Shown: positions 7,744 to 17,020, numbered from the stretch's first letter. The stretch: DNA of 64,000 nt from Oscillospiraceae bacterium (GCA_017505635.1 JAFVOU010000040.1:82617-146616); one strand, 5' to 3'. Numbers and translations: made by a program. The notes: a model not told the origin generated them from the letters alone.

Positions 7744-8661
7744 CTAAACTGTTGCAGGGATATATACGGTTCTTTCAATATAAGGGAAAGACATTTCAAT
7801 CAAAGGGTACTGACGGTTGTTGAAGTTGCGGATAATCTCATCTGCAGCCTGCTTGTACATAGAAAAGTCGATAAAGCAGTTCAGTGCGTATGTACAATCG
7901 GACAGGTTATTCTGAAAACTTTCTGTAACAGCTATAAGTTCGATGCCATTGCTGTAAGGGGTATAATCCTTTATGAAGGATGATGCGGATTTGTCCACAA
8001 TAATAAGGGCTTCATTGGTCTCGTTAAAAGCAACAAGGCTGTCACCGGATCCAATCTGGTCAGGAGAAATACTGCTGTTAATCTGCATTGGTACACCGTA
8101 AAGCTCTATGCCTGCAATAAGGGTATCGTAAAAAATCTGCATATTTTCGGACAAATTATCGTTTTTTACACAGGCAAATGTAAAAATCTTGTTTTCATCA
8201 GCATCTTTGATGGTGTTTTCGGCCCACAGATATTTTATTCTTTCAGCAGTGATTTCGGCAGCATGTTTATAGTTGGTGGTGATACAGAATGCCTTGTCGT
8301 AGCTTATCAGAGTTTCTGTGCTTATATTGCTGAAAGCGAAAGTAACAGGAATTTCCTTGGTGCGTACAAAGTCTATAAACTGCTTTGCGTTTTCGTCGCT
8401 CAGTTTATCGCTGTAAACTGTTATGCTGTTAAGTCCTTCGCTGCTTGCTTTTAATGCATTGATAATAACATCAAAGTGTTCGGAAGAAACTTCGGTTTCC
8501 ATAACAGAAAATTTTTCGCTTTCAAAGCTGTTCAGATAATCACAGGTTTCGGTCATGGAAATATCGCATATAGCAAGGTCATAACTGACAATTTCTTCCT
8601 TTTCACCACAGCCGCACAAAAATATGCAGCAGACAAATAAAAGTGATATCAGATGTTTCAT
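7744..8661 (-). CDS. Lipoprotein resembling a periplasmic sugar-binding protein
   Basis: A 305-residue protein with a lipoprotein signal: hydrophobic stretch then L-C-G-C with Cys18. The body follows, loosely, the fold order of MglB/RbsB-type type-I sugar-binding proteins: an early segment asking whether single residues are counted as usable sites (SVMETEVSSEHFDVIINAL), a hinge-like IPVTFAFSNIS, and EALIIVDKSASSFI. Sequence is much degraded relative to true transport receptors and no permease or ATPase gene is nearby. Its start overlaps the araC stop by 4 bases. A sensing role for a sugar, feeding the regulator, is possible but inferred. Confidence 0.6.
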   Translation of the reverse strand: MKHLISLLFVCCIFLCGCGEKEEIVSYDLAICDISMTETCDYLNSFESEKFSVMETEVSSEHFDVIINALKASSEGLNSITVYSDKLSDENAKQFIDFVRTKEIPVTFAFSNISTETLISYDKAFCITTNYKHAAEITAERIKYLWAENTIKDADENKIFTFACVKNDNLSENMQIFYDTLIAGIELYGVPMQINSSISPDQIGSGDSLVAFNETNEALIIVDKSASSFIKDYTPYSNGIELIAVTESFQNNLSDCTYALNCFIDFSMYKQAADEIIRNFNNRQYPLIEMSFPYIERTVYIPATV

Positions 8662-9503
8662 AATTCTCCTTGAGATTCCAAAGACTGCAGATATTTGCTT
8701 GGCGGAATCTTTTTGATTTTCTTGAATACCCTGGAGAAATAGAACTGGTCAAAGAAACCTACCGAAACTGCAATTTCAGAGATGGAAAGATTTGTATTTT
8801 TAATAAGGGTACACGCTTCGTTGATGCGGTACTCTGTAAGATAGTCGATAGGTGACTGGTTAAGGTTGGAAATAAATACACGGTAAAGGTGACTGCGGCT
8901 TATACCAACAGCACTGGCGATATCGTCAACACTGATGTCGGAAGAATAGTTGAACTGAATATACTTGATGGCATCAATAACATAGTTTGACTGGGTTGCA
9001 GCCTGAGGCTGAATATTTATCGTGTTTTCCTCCATAAGTCTGGACAGGAACAGATAAAGATAGCCAATCATACTTGTGGTATGCTTTATTGTATTTCCGC
9101 TGTTGCTGTAAATTTTATACAGAAAGCTTTTGTATTCTTCGATATCATTAGGACTGTACACAGGCATATTTTCCTTGAAAGGAAGATGAGACACCAGTTT
9201 CTGTGCATTGGTTCCGTTAAAACCAACCCAATAGTATTCCCAAGGGTCGCTTGGGTCGGCTACATAATATACCACCTGAGATGGTTTTACCAGAAACAGA
9301 TCACCGGCTTTGAGATGAAAAGTTTTGCCGCCGCATATATAATTGCCTTTGCCGGAAGTAACAAGATGGATGAGAAAATGGTCACGGATACCCGGTCCCC
9401 AGGAATGGTTAGGGGTACAGCTCTGCAAACCGCAGTTGAATATTGCAAGACTTGCATTGTCCAGCAGTTTCTGTTTGTAGGATTGTCTGTAAGGATTAGA
9501 CAT
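8658..9503 (-). CDS. AraC-family transcriptional regulator with cupin sensor domain
   Basis: A 281-residue regulator. The N-terminal cupin (about 25-115) has the pattern LIHLVTSGKGNYICGGK, then GDLFLVKP and WEYYWVGFNG, which is common in AraC regulators of sugar use. Two helix-turn-helix units lie at about 175-275, with SVDDIASAVGISRSHLYRVF and ISEIAVSVGFFDQFYFSRVFKK. GAGGTACAAT precedes the ATG. It is divergent from galK across 228 bases, so galactose or galactoside control is the natural hypothesis. Confidence 0.9.
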   Translation of the reverse strand: MSNPYRQSYKQKLLDNASLAIFNCGLQSCTPNHSWGPGIRDHFLIHLVTSGKGNYICGGKTFHLKAGDLFLVKPSQVVYYVADPSDPWEYYWVGFNGTNAQKLVSHLPFKENMPVYSPNDIEEYKSFLYKIYSNSGNTIKHTTSMIGYLYLFLSRLMEENTINIQPQAATQSNYVIDAIKYIQFNYSSDISVDDIASAVGISRSHLYRVFISNLNQSPIDYLTEYRINEACTLIKNTNLSISEIAVSVGFFDQFYFSRVFKKIKKIPPSKYLQSLESQGEL

Positions 9504-9650
9504 ATATTGTACCTCGTTTAAAAATGCATATTGGATTAAGGCTTATAGTTTGACATAATTTTTCATTATCTATAATAATAAAATATTTATTAATAAAAAT
9601 CAACAAAAATCCATAAATTTACTGAAGAAAAATTACAAGTAAATAAAATA

Positions 9651-9678
9651 GTGACTTTTACTTTATATATGTTATAAT
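9651..9678 (+). promoter_or_regulatory. Probable galK promoter
   Basis: GTGACT (9651-9656) and TATAAT (9673-9678) are 16 bases apart, in a very AT-rich divergent region (9504-9731). The weak -35 box would fit dependence on the adjacent AraC-type activator. AAAAATC-type direct repeats around 9594-9612 could be its binding sites; this is not proven. Confidence 0.5.
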
Positions 9679-9731
9679 TATAACTAATTATAAAAATGTA
9701 AATAATCTTGTTTGGTTTAAAGAGGGATATT

Positions 9732-11015
9732 ATGATTTCGGTATTGCTGAAAGAGAAAATATTAAATGGAGATTATTGCGATGTTTTTTCCGGACTGTAT
9801 GGAAAAAACGCAGTGGAAAAACAGCAGAAAAGATATGCTGATGCAATAGGAGAATTTGAAAAAATATATGGAGAAGACAAGGATGTCTGCATATATTCAG
9901 CTCCGGGCAGAACAGAGATATGCGGTAATCATACAGACCATAACTGTGGGCTGATAGTTGCAGCTGCAATAACTGAAGATACAATATGTATTGCTGCCAA
10001 AAATGATGAGAATATGGTAAAAATTGCTTCCGAAGGCTATGAAGATATACAGCCGATAAATCTGGACAAATTGCGCGCAACAGTTTCTGACGAGGGGACA
10101 ACACGCGGACTTGTGAAAGGTATATGTGCCGGATTTATAAAACATGGCGGAAACTGCAGGGGCCTTGATATGTATATAACATCAGAAGTTCTTAAAGGTT
10201 CAGGTCTGTCATCTTCCGCAGCTTTTGAAAATGCAGTGGCGGTTACTGTAAACAGCGAATACAATGACAGCAGATTTACAGCAGTGGAACTGGCACTTAT
10301 CGGTCAGTATGCCGAAAATGAATATTTTGCAAAACCCTGCGGTGTAATGGACCAGACGGTTTCTGCGGTTGGCGGCACAATCTGTCTTGACCTTGAAGAT
10401 GTTGCAAACCCAAAGACAGAACAGATACCACTTGACCTTGACAGTATGGGACTTACACTCTGTACAGTGGATTCACGTGCAGGCCACGATAACCTTACCG
10501 AAGAATACGCCTCATTGCCAAAGGAAATGAAAGACATCGCACAGATTTTCTGGAAAGACAGCCTGCGCAGACTTGATTTGCCTACATATATAAATCACAT
10601 TTCATTTCTGCGGGATATGGTTGGTGACAGAGCAGTGCTTCGCGGTATGCATTTTTATATGGAATGCAAAAGAGTGGAGGACTTGTGTGAAGCTGTTAAA
10701 AACGGAAACAAAGAGATGTTCCTTAAAAAAATAACAGAAAGCGGACATTCCTCATATGAATATCTGCAGAATGCATATGTTTCTGCTGATGTTAAAAATC
10801 AGCCTATGGCAATTGCTCTTTCTGTAGCTCAGAGTTTTCTGCAGGATAAAGGCGGTGCATGGAGACTGCAGGGCGGCGGTTTCGCCGGTTCAATACAGTG
10901 TTTTGTTCCAACTGAACTGGTTGATGAGTTTGCAAAATATATGGAAATTGTTCTTGGCGAAGGCTGCTGCAAAACTGTAACCTTGCGCAGCAAAGGGGCA
11001 GTTAAAGTGATATAA
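9732..11015 (+). CDS. galK: Galactokinase
   Basis: A 427-residue GHMP-family kinase that phosphorylates galactose at C1 for the Leloir pathway. It has the galactokinase signature GRTEICGNHTDHNCG (about 58-72; the usual form is GRxNLIGEHTDYNxG), CGVMDQ with the catalytic Asp near 205, the ATP loop GSGLSSSAA and the C-terminal GGGFAGS motif. An in-frame TTG at 9708 exists, but AGAGGG at 9721-9726 sets the ATG at 9732. The N-terminal 35 residues are longer than in E. coli GalK, as in some Clostridia. No galT or galE is in the window. Confidence 0.93.
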   Translation: MISVLLKEKILNGDYCDVFSGLYGKNAVEKQQKRYADAIGEFEKIYGEDKDVCIYSAPGRTEICGNHTDHNCGLIVAAAITEDTICIAAKNDENMVKIASEGYEDIQPINLDKLRATVSDEGTTRGLVKGICAGFIKHGGNCRGLDMYITSEVLKGSGLSSSAAFENAVAVTVNSEYNDSRFTAVELALIGQYAENEYFAKPCGVMDQTVSAVGGTICLDLEDVANPKTEQIPLDLDSMGLTLCTVDSRAGHDNLTEEYASLPKEMKDIAQIFWKDSLRRLDLPTYINHISFLRDMVGDRAVLRGMHFYMECKRVEDLCEAVKNGNKEMFLKKITESGHSSYEYLQNAYVSADVKNQPMAIALSVAQSFLQDKGGAWRLQGGGFAGSIQCFVPTELVDEFAKYMEIVLGEGCCKTVTLRSKGAVKVI

Positions 11016-11177
11016 AATCGGGATGGTGAACATGGATTATACAATATCATATATCTTTTATGGCAGCTTATGGCGGTTATAAAATCAATGTATATAATAT
11101 TGAAATGATGCAGACACCATTACTGAAGGCATATAGATTTATAAAATAATAAAAAACTAATTAAGGGAGAAATAATT

Positions 11178-11924
11178 ATGGGTGATTATTTATCACAGGT
11201 AAACGCAACCAGCTTTTATGTTATAGTTGCGGCAGTATTGGCGTTTATCACAATTATGTGTGGATATATTGTGGTTAAATGCTATCGTGCAGGTATTAAA
11301 ATGGGTATGGACCCTGCGGCACTCAAAAAAACAATCACATCAAGTGCAACATTCACACTGTTGCCATCTATCAGTATTCTGCTTGGCGTTATAGCTCTCA
11401 GCGGTACATTGGGTGTTCCGCTTTCCTGGCTTCGTCTTTCTGTTATCGGTTCTCTGCAGTACGAACTCAACGTTGCGGAAATTGCGGCTCAGAGTATAGG
11501 TCTTTCAGGTCTCCGCCTTGAAGAAATGACAATAGGTTCATTCGTGACAATTGCATTGGTTATGACAATAGGCATTCTTGGCGGTCTGATGTTCACATTA
11601 TTCTTCCTTAAGAAATACCTTAACAAAATCCGTAAAGCACCTAAAAAAGAAAACAGCGGCAAACCTGGTTTTGGTGCACACGCAACAACAGCAATGTTTA
11701 TAGGTCTGTGCGGTGCATACATTGGTGCATATATCGGTAAAGCTGTTCCAAGAGAAGGCAGTGATATAATGCCGCTGCTTGTGGCTATAGTTGCAGGCAT
11801 TGCAATGGCTGTGTTTGAATTTTTAATTCAGAAAAAAGGCAAAGTGGCACTTGAAAACTTTTCTCTTGCAGCAAGTATGCTTATCGCTATGGCTGCAGCA
11901 GTTGGTTTCGGTATAATTTTATAA
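11178..11924 (+). CDS. DUF5058-type multi-pass membrane protein
   Basis: A 248-residue integral membrane protein with about six helices. It has the segment TITSSATFTLLPSISILLGV that I associate with the DUF5058 family. AAGGGAGA precedes the ATG. The next gene, another membrane protein, begins 13 bases after its stop, with an M20 peptidase after that, so the three form an operon. A two-subunit transporter for a peptide or acylated amino acid that is then hydrolysed is a reasonable but unproven reading. The 160 bases upstream show no clear gene or terminator. Confidence 0.65.
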   Translation: MGDYLSQVNATSFYVIVAAVLAFITIMCGYIVVKCYRAGIKMGMDPAALKKTITSSATFTLLPSISILLGVIALSGTLGVPLSWLRLSVIGSLQYELNVAEIAAQSIGLSGLRLEEMTIGSFVTIALVMTIGILGGLMFTLFFLKKYLNKIRKAPKKENSGKPGFGAHATTAMFIGLCGAYIGAYIGKAVPREGSDIMPLLVAIVAGIAMAVFEFLIQKKGKVALENFSLAASMLIAMAAAVGFGIIL

Positions 11925-11937
11925 GGAGGTGCAGGTT

Positions 11938-12612
11938 ATGAACGAAAAAGAAAAATACATAGAAGATTTTAACAATGGTCTGCATCGTCTGGGCAGAACA
12001 TTGATGGTTACAACAATTATTCTGCTTATCGGTGTACCATTTGTTTTTGGTATGCTCAGTGGTGTTATGCCTGATGCTAAAGGTTTCCTTGCAGGATATC
12101 TTAAGGTAGCGGTAATTTATCTGCCTGTTTCATTTGTGGAATTTCTTGTTTATGCACCTATGCTTGGCGTAGGCGGCAGCTACATTGCATTTATCACAGG
12201 TAACGTGACAAATATGAAAATTCCCTGCGCTATGAATGCACAGGATATCGCAGGCACAAAACCGGGGTCTGCTGAAAACGAAATTGTAACAACAATCAGC
12301 ACAGCGGTAAGTGCTATTGTAACAACACTTGTTATTGTTGCGGGTGTTATTATGCTTGTTCCGCTTCAGCCGGTACTGCAGAACGAAGTTCTTCTCCCGG
12401 CATTCAACAATGTTGTTCCTGCACTTTTTGGCGCCCTTGGTCTTAAATATTTTGCAAAAGCTCCTAAAATTGCATTTATTCCTGTTCTGCTTATGACGCT
12501 GCTGTGCATCTTTGTTCCGTCAATGATTAATCAGACAAGTGTGCTTATGATTCCTTGCGGCGCTCTGGCACTTGCAATAGGTTTTATACTTTTCAAAAAG
12601 GATAAACTGTAA
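11938..12612 (+). CDS. Multi-pass membrane protein, partner of the DUF5058 protein
   Basis: A 224-residue protein with about six hydrophobic helices and a conserved-looking GNVTNMKIPCAMNAQD loop that could line a substrate path. AAGGAGGTGCAGGTT places the start at the ATG at 11938 rather than the GTG at 11929. I do not recognise a characterised family. Constant pairing with the gene before it would make it the second half of a heteromeric membrane complex. Confidence 0.6.
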   Translation: MNEKEKYIEDFNNGLHRLGRTLMVTTIILLIGVPFVFGMLSGVMPDAKGFLAGYLKVAVIYLPVSFVEFLVYAPMLGVGGSYIAFITGNVTNMKIPCAMNAQDIAGTKPGSAENEIVTTISTAVSAIVTTLVIVAGVIMLVPLQPVLQNEVLLPAFNNVVPALFGALGLKYFAKAPKIAFIPVLLMTLLCIFVPSMINQTSVLMIPCGALALAIGFILFKKDKL

Positions 12613-12629
12613 AGAAGGAGAGTTGAATA

Positions 12630-14063
12630 ATGAAAGTTTTACTTATAATTTTAGCGGTTGTAGTTATTGTTGCTGCTGCAGTTATTATACGCACTTTATC
12701 CGTTAAGCCTACACCGGCACTCAGTGCAAAGGTTGAACTTGATAAAACAGAACGTGCAGATGAATATGGTGGAAAGCTTGCAAAGATGGTTCAGAGGGAA
12801 ACAATTTCTCACCGTGACCAGACAGACCGCACAAAATTTTTTGATTTACATAAAGATTTGGAAATTTTGTTTCCTTGTATTCACGAAAAATGTGAAAAAA
12901 ACACCTTTAACGGCAGTCTGCTTTTTAAATGGCAGGGTAAAGGCAATTCAAAACCTGTGCTGTTTATGAGCCACCATGATGTTGTTGAGGCAACGGGAGA
13001 ATGGGAACACGGTGCATTCAGCGGTGATATTGACGAAACCGGACGTATCTGGGGCCGCGGTACTGTTGATACAAAAGCAAGCCTGTTCTGTATGCTGCAG
13101 GCAGTTGAAGAACTTATAAAAGATGGTTTTGAACCTGAATGTGATGTTTATATAGCATCCAGCTGTACAGAAGAATGGTCCGGTGAAGGTGCTCCTGCAA
13201 CAGTGCAGTATCTTAAAGATAACGGTGTTGAACTTGCATACCTTATGGACGAAGGCGGCATGATACTTGAAGAACCGGTAGGAGGAGTAAAAGGCGTTTA
13301 CGGTATGGTTGGTGTTGTGGAAAAAGGCTACGGCGACGTAAAATTTATTGCGCGAAGCAATGGTGGCCACGCATCAGCACCGACAAAAAACACACCGCTT
13401 GTACGTCTTGGCAAATTTATGGCCGATGTGGAAAAGAATTATCCTTTCCGCAGCGAATTAAGCCCTACAGTACGTGAAATGTTCCGTCGTATGACACCAA
13501 ATATGTCATTTGCAATGAAGATGATTTTCTCAAACCTGTGGCTGTTTGAAAAACTGCTTATAAAACTGCTTCCTTCCATCAGTGCAGCAGCCGGTGCAAT
13601 GACACGCACAACCCTTGCATTCACCACAGCAAAAGGTTCTGGCGGATATAACGTACTTCCTCAGGAAGCATATGTAACAGGCAATATGCGTTTTATTCCT
13701 CATCAGGATGCAGATGAGAGTATCAGAATAATTTCTGATTTCGCAAAAAAATATGATATCGAAAGTGAAGTTATCTATTACGACAGCTCCTGTCCTGTTG
13801 TGGATTACAACAGTAAACCATTTCATATGGTAGAAGAGGTTGCAGCACAGATTTATCCTGACGTACAGATTTGTCCTTATACAATGACAGGCGGTACAGA
13901 TGCAAAATTCTATCGTGATTTAACACCAAATGCACTGCGTTTTGCACCTTTGTACATTGACAAACAGCAGTACGGCAGCATTCATGCACTTAACGAAAAC
14001 ATATTTAAAGGCGCACTGCCTCCTGCAGTTGATTTTTACAAAGAAATGATAAAGAAAAGCTGA
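12630..14063 (+). CDS. Membrane-anchored M20-family metallopeptidase
   Basis: A 477-residue protein with an N-terminal hydrophobic anchor (about 2-22) and an M20/ArgE/DapE-like zinc peptidase fold, closest in style to PM20D1-like carboxypeptidases. Metal ligands are visible in order: HHD (FMSHHDVV), GTVDTKAS with the bridging Asp, the catalytic Glu pair in CTEEWSGEG, the Asp of MDEGG and a late His in SIHALNENIF. The dimerisation domain sits between. The substrate is likely a peptide or N-acyl amino acid. GAAGGAGAG precedes the start, 17 bases after the membrane gene. Confidence 0.85.
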   Translation: MKVLLIILAVVVIVAAAVIIRTLSVKPTPALSAKVELDKTERADEYGGKLAKMVQRETISHRDQTDRTKFFDLHKDLEILFPCIHEKCEKNTFNGSLLFKWQGKGNSKPVLFMSHHDVVEATGEWEHGAFSGDIDETGRIWGRGTVDTKASLFCMLQAVEELIKDGFEPECDVYIASSCTEEWSGEGAPATVQYLKDNGVELAYLMDEGGMILEEPVGGVKGVYGMVGVVEKGYGDVKFIARSNGGHASAPTKNTPLVRLGKFMADVEKNYPFRSELSPTVREMFRRMTPNMSFAMKMIFSNLWLFEKLLIKLLPSISAAAGAMTRTTLAFTTAKGSGGYNVLPQEAYVTGNMRFIPHQDADESIRIISDFAKKYDIESEVIYYDSSCPVVDYNSKPFHMVEEVAAQIYPDVQICPYTMTGGTDAKFYRDLTPNALRFAPLYIDKQQYGSIHALNENIFKGALPPAVDFYKEMIKKS

Positions 14064-14082
14064 AATTAAACAAATAAAAAAT

Positions 14083-14120
14083 AAACTGTACTCACTTTGC
14101 AGTGGGTACAGTTTTTTATT
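14083..14120. terminator. Bidirectional terminator
   Basis: AAACTGTACTCAC (14083-14095) pairs with GTGGGTACAGTTT (14102-14114) with one mismatch, and T or A runs flank both sides. It serves both the M20 operon and the convergent small-protein gene. Confidence 0.85.
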
Positions 14121-14130
14121 TTTATATATT

Positions 14131-14361
14131 TTATAATTTGAATTCTTCCGGTGAAAAATCGGGCAGTTTGGGCATACGTTTGGGTATGCGTTTTGTAGGA
14201 CAGTATAAAAATTTATTGCAGGAATAATAAGGGGAGACAACCCCTTTTTTGCTGCACAGAATCATCTGTTCATCACTGGCGGGATTGCCATACTGACAGT
14301 ATGTACAGGCTGGTTCTATATTGTTGCCGAAAAGCTGTTTTGATGGTCTAAAAATACTCAT
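14131..14361 (-). CDS. Small Cys-containing protein, unknown
   Basis: A 76-residue protein with the arrangement C-x2-C (ACTYCQYG), then C, C and C (ILCSKKG, YSCNKFLYC), which suggests a small zinc or metal site. The tail is basic and Pro-rich, ending FSPEEFKL. AGAGGTG lies 7 bases before the ATG. It follows the YlbJ-like gene by 25 bases on the same strand and so may be expressed in sporulation. I do not know its role. Confidence 0.7.
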   Translation of the reverse strand: MSIFRPSKQLFGNNIEPACTYCQYGNPASDEQMILCSKKGVVSPYYSCNKFLYCPTKRIPKRMPKLPDFSPEEFKL

Positions 14362-14386
14362 ATTTTCACCTCTTTAAAAGTATAGC

Positions 14387-15451
14387 CTATTTGAATGATT
14401 TAGTAAATACCCCAATTTTTTTATCAAAGAAGATAACAAAACATATGGAAAGTATCAGAAAGCAGCAGGACAGTTGCGGAGTGTTCCAGTACATATTGAC
14501 ATTTATATCGCCGCTGGCATATACAGCGAAGCTTTGAGGAAAAAGATTGACAGCTGTCCTGAGTATAAGCATTGACAGCGGAATATGTACAAGTTTGGAT
14601 ATAAGCAGAATGTTTAAGCTTACAGGGGTTGATTTGCCACAGCCTTTAAGCTGAAGACAGGTGCTTAAAGGGCATATGCTTAAAGCAAAACACAAAAAAT
14701 ACAGGTTGTTTCCGATGTTTTCCGTAATTATTTTACAGGCGGTTGTAACTTCAAAAAATGCAGAAAAAAGGCTTGAAATCACAATATTTTCAGTGTAAAG
14801 TGATATGACTTTACATACTGAATACGAAAAAATTACGGCACCGCATATATTTATCATACAGGTTACTGCTCTGTTTAAAGAATACACAAAATCAATATGT
14901 TCTATTCTGTCTGCTGCAGTATTTTCTATAACAGAATACGGGTACAAAAACGAAAAGATGAAGGCAGTAATAAAGCTGGAAATTAGTATGGAAAAATACA
15001 GCATTATTCCGCTTTGAAAATGTCCAAGCATATTGGTGCCTACAGCAGTTATTACAAAAGCAGGGGAATTGTTGCCGGCCAGTATTGACATAATACCGAT
15101 TGCGTTGTCTTCGCAGATATTTTCTTCTTTTGCCTTATTCAGAAAGTATCCTCCCGTGGCGAAACCACCCAGTATACTTAAAACACAGTATGATACCATT
15201 TTAAGGCTGCGGATTTTCAGCAAACGGAACAGAGGAAGAAACGGAATACCTATAAATCTGCCGATATCTCTGTCGGATAAAAATATTGTTAAAACCATAA
15301 ATATAAACAAAGCAGGAATAACAGTGTTATAGCACATGAAAAGAGCTTCCTTTACATACCTTGTTATGTAAATTGAATTGCAAAAATATATATAAACAAC
15401 AAAAAGTGCAAAAAACGACTGAAAAACATATTTTACGTTTATCTTTAGCAT
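14387..15451 (-). CDS. ylbJ: YlbJ-like sporulation membrane protein
   Basis: A 354-residue protein with about eight helices. The first half has the nucleoside-recognition/gate-like pattern of SpoVM-A/YlbJ proteins, with LGGFATGGYFLNKA and AGNNSPAFVITAVG, the second being a strongly conserved block of the family. In Bacillus YlbJ is a sigma-E protein needed for spore cortex and dipicolinate-linked heat resistance. GGGGTGAT sets the start at 15451; a longer form from 15466 is less likely. It is divergent from yqfC, another mother-cell gene. Confidence 0.75.
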   Translation of the reverse strand: MLKINVKYVFQSFFALFVVYIYFCNSIYITRYVKEALFMCYNTVIPALFIFMVLTIFLSDRDIGRFIGIPFLPLFRLLKIRSLKMVSYCVLSILGGFATGGYFLNKAKEENICEDNAIGIMSILAGNNSPAFVITAVGTNMLGHFQSGIMLYFSILISSFITAFIFSFLYPYSVIENTAADRIEHIDFVYSLNRAVTCMINICGAVIFSYSVCKVISLYTENIVISSLFSAFFEVTTACKIITENIGNNLYFLCFALSICPLSTCLQLKGCGKSTPVSLNILLISKLVHIPLSMLILRTAVNLFPQSFAVYASGDINVNMYWNTPQLSCCFLILSICFVIFFDKKIGVFTKSFK

Positions 15452-15507
15452 AATATCACCCCACATATAAATATATATGTTAACAAAATACTTTTTAGGT
15501 GATATGT

Positions 15508-15801
15508 ATGAAATTGAAGCCTGTAAAAGAAAAAATAAAATTTAAAGATGTGTTACGGGAAATGTTTTCAAAAGCAGACAAATCAAGTGCAACATCAATA
15601 GCTGTAGATGTGGACGGAGGAATAACCGTGGAAAATTTCAGACGTATCGTTGATTATACAAAAGAAAAAGCAGTGATAGAAACGCGTACAAAAACAGTGT
15701 ATATCTATGGGGAAAAGCTGGAAATTATATTTTGTGACCGGCATTATGCAACAGCCCGCGGGGATATAAGAAAAATTGAAATATTTTCAAAGGAGGTGTA
15801 A
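15508..15801 (+). CDS. yqfC: Sporulation protein YqfC
   Basis: A 97-residue YqfC/YabP-family protein. It has the family segments containing DGGITVENFRRIVDY and V-Y-I-Y-G-E-K-L-E-I. AGGTGAT supports the ATG at 15508 over the GTG at 15499. It immediately precedes yqfD, as in Bacillus and Clostridia, where the pair belongs to the mother-cell regulon. Confidence 0.88.
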   Translation: MKLKPVKEKIKFKDVLREMFSKADKSSATSIAVDVDGGITVENFRRIVDYTKEKAVIETRTKTVYIYGEKLEIIFCDRHYATARGDIRKIEIFSKEV

Positions 15802-15804
15802 AAA

Positions 15805-16938
15805 GTGTACGGCAGAGTAAAAATAGAGATAGTATCGGGGTTGTATGAAGAATTTTTAAATTATCTTATTGAAAATGAATTTCGTATATCGTCAATAAAA
15901 AGTACAGATTTTGGTGTTACATTGGTATGTGATGCTGTTGATTATAAAAAAATAGCAAAAAATGCACGCAGATACCAGTGCAGAACAAAAGTTCTGCACA
16001 GAAAAGGTGTAATGTTCCGTATAAAAAAGCTTATACCCCGAAAAAGTGTTACGGTTGCTGTATTCAGTGTATTTGTATACATTTTTCTGTTCAGTAAACT
16101 GATATGGCGGATAGATGTAATATCACCGGACCAGAGGATTAACAACAGCATATACAATCTGCTTTATCATAATGATATTTACGCAGGTTCGGTTTTTTCG
16201 CAGCAAAAAAACCAGGATATTATCCAGAATATTTTTACAGATGTAGAGAATGTGGGATATGTAACCCTTAATTTTTACAAAGGCGTATTAACCTGCAAAG
16301 TTGACCCGACGGTGGATAAAAAACAATATATGCAGAATGCCGTAACAGGAAATATTGTGGCAGCACAAAATGGTGTTATTGAAGATTTGCGTGTGTACAG
16401 CGGTTTTTCGCAGGTAAAACCGGGGCAGACCGTCACAAAAGGGGAAATACTTGTAAGTGCAACATATATTGACCGCAACGGCAATCTTCAGCAGGTTATG
16501 CCAAGGGCATACATAAAGGCAGCTTGTGTAAAAAAATATACAACACAGGTAGAACTGGACAAAAAGGTATATATCCGTACAGGTGAAAGCCGTACGGAAA
16601 AAGAACTGAAAATTCCGGGAAGGAAAATAAAGATAAAAAGGTGTGACCTGACCGGTTACAACAATTATAATACTGAAAAAAAGTACAGTTATATTGATTT
16701 TTGCGGATTCAGATTACCTGCTACAATTGAGAAAACAACACATTACATAACAGAACAGATAAATATAAAAAAAGATGAAAAAACAGCTGTAAATGCTGCA
16801 AAAAAGATTATCGGTACACTTATAGAAAGTGATATATCTCTGGAGACTGCAGATGCAGCGGAATATTCATATGAAATTTCGGATAATATTTTAACTATGA
16901 CCTGCACAGTATACGGACATTATGATATAACCAGATAA
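15805..16938 (+). CDS. yqfD: Sporulation protein YqfD
   Basis: A 377-residue protein with an N-terminal soluble region (about 1-90), one transmembrane helix (about 90-107, VTVAVFSVFVYIFLFS) and a long extracytoplasmic domain containing VGYVTLNFYKGVLTCKVDP and GVIEDLRVYSGFSQVKPG, conserved in YqfD. Family members are sigma-E-dependent and needed for engulfment-stage or later sporulation in some species. AAAGGAGGTGTAAAAA precedes a GTG start. A separate vegetative-type promoter for phoH follows, so yqfCD is its own unit. Confidence 0.9.
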   Translation: MYGRVKIEIVSGLYEEFLNYLIENEFRISSIKSTDFGVTLVCDAVDYKKIAKNARRYQCRTKVLHRKGVMFRIKKLIPRKSVTVAVFSVFVYIFLFSKLIWRIDVISPDQRINNSIYNLLYHNDIYAGSVFSQQKNQDIIQNIFTDVENVGYVTLNFYKGVLTCKVDPTVDKKQYMQNAVTGNIVAAQNGVIEDLRVYSGFSQVKPGQTVTKGEILVSATYIDRNGNLQQVMPRAYIKAACVKKYTTQVELDKKVYIRTGESRTEKELKIPGRKIKIKRCDLTGYNNYNTEKKYSYIDFCGFRLPATIEKTTHYITEQINIKKDEKTAVNAAKKIIGTLIESDISLETADAAEYSYEISDNILTMTCTVYGHYDITR

Positions 16939-16952
16939 ATATATAAATATAT

Positions 16953-16981
16953 TTTACTTATTGGAAAAAATGTGATATACT
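16953..16981 (+). promoter_or_regulatory. Vegetative-type promoter of phoH
   Basis: TTTACT (16953-16958), 17 bases, then TATACT (16976-16981). It lies just after yqfD and gives a transcript start near 16988, ahead of the AGAGGTG at 17009-17015. It separates housekeeping phoH-era transcription from the sporulation pair. Confidence 0.65.
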
Positions 16982-17020
16982 GTTAAATTGAAAAATTATG
17001 ATTTTATAAGAGGTGTAAAC

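Noticed and set aside
9504..9731. AT-rich repeats as an origin or CRISPR-like array
   Set aside because: Repeats are short and irregular; the region is an ordinary divergent promoter.
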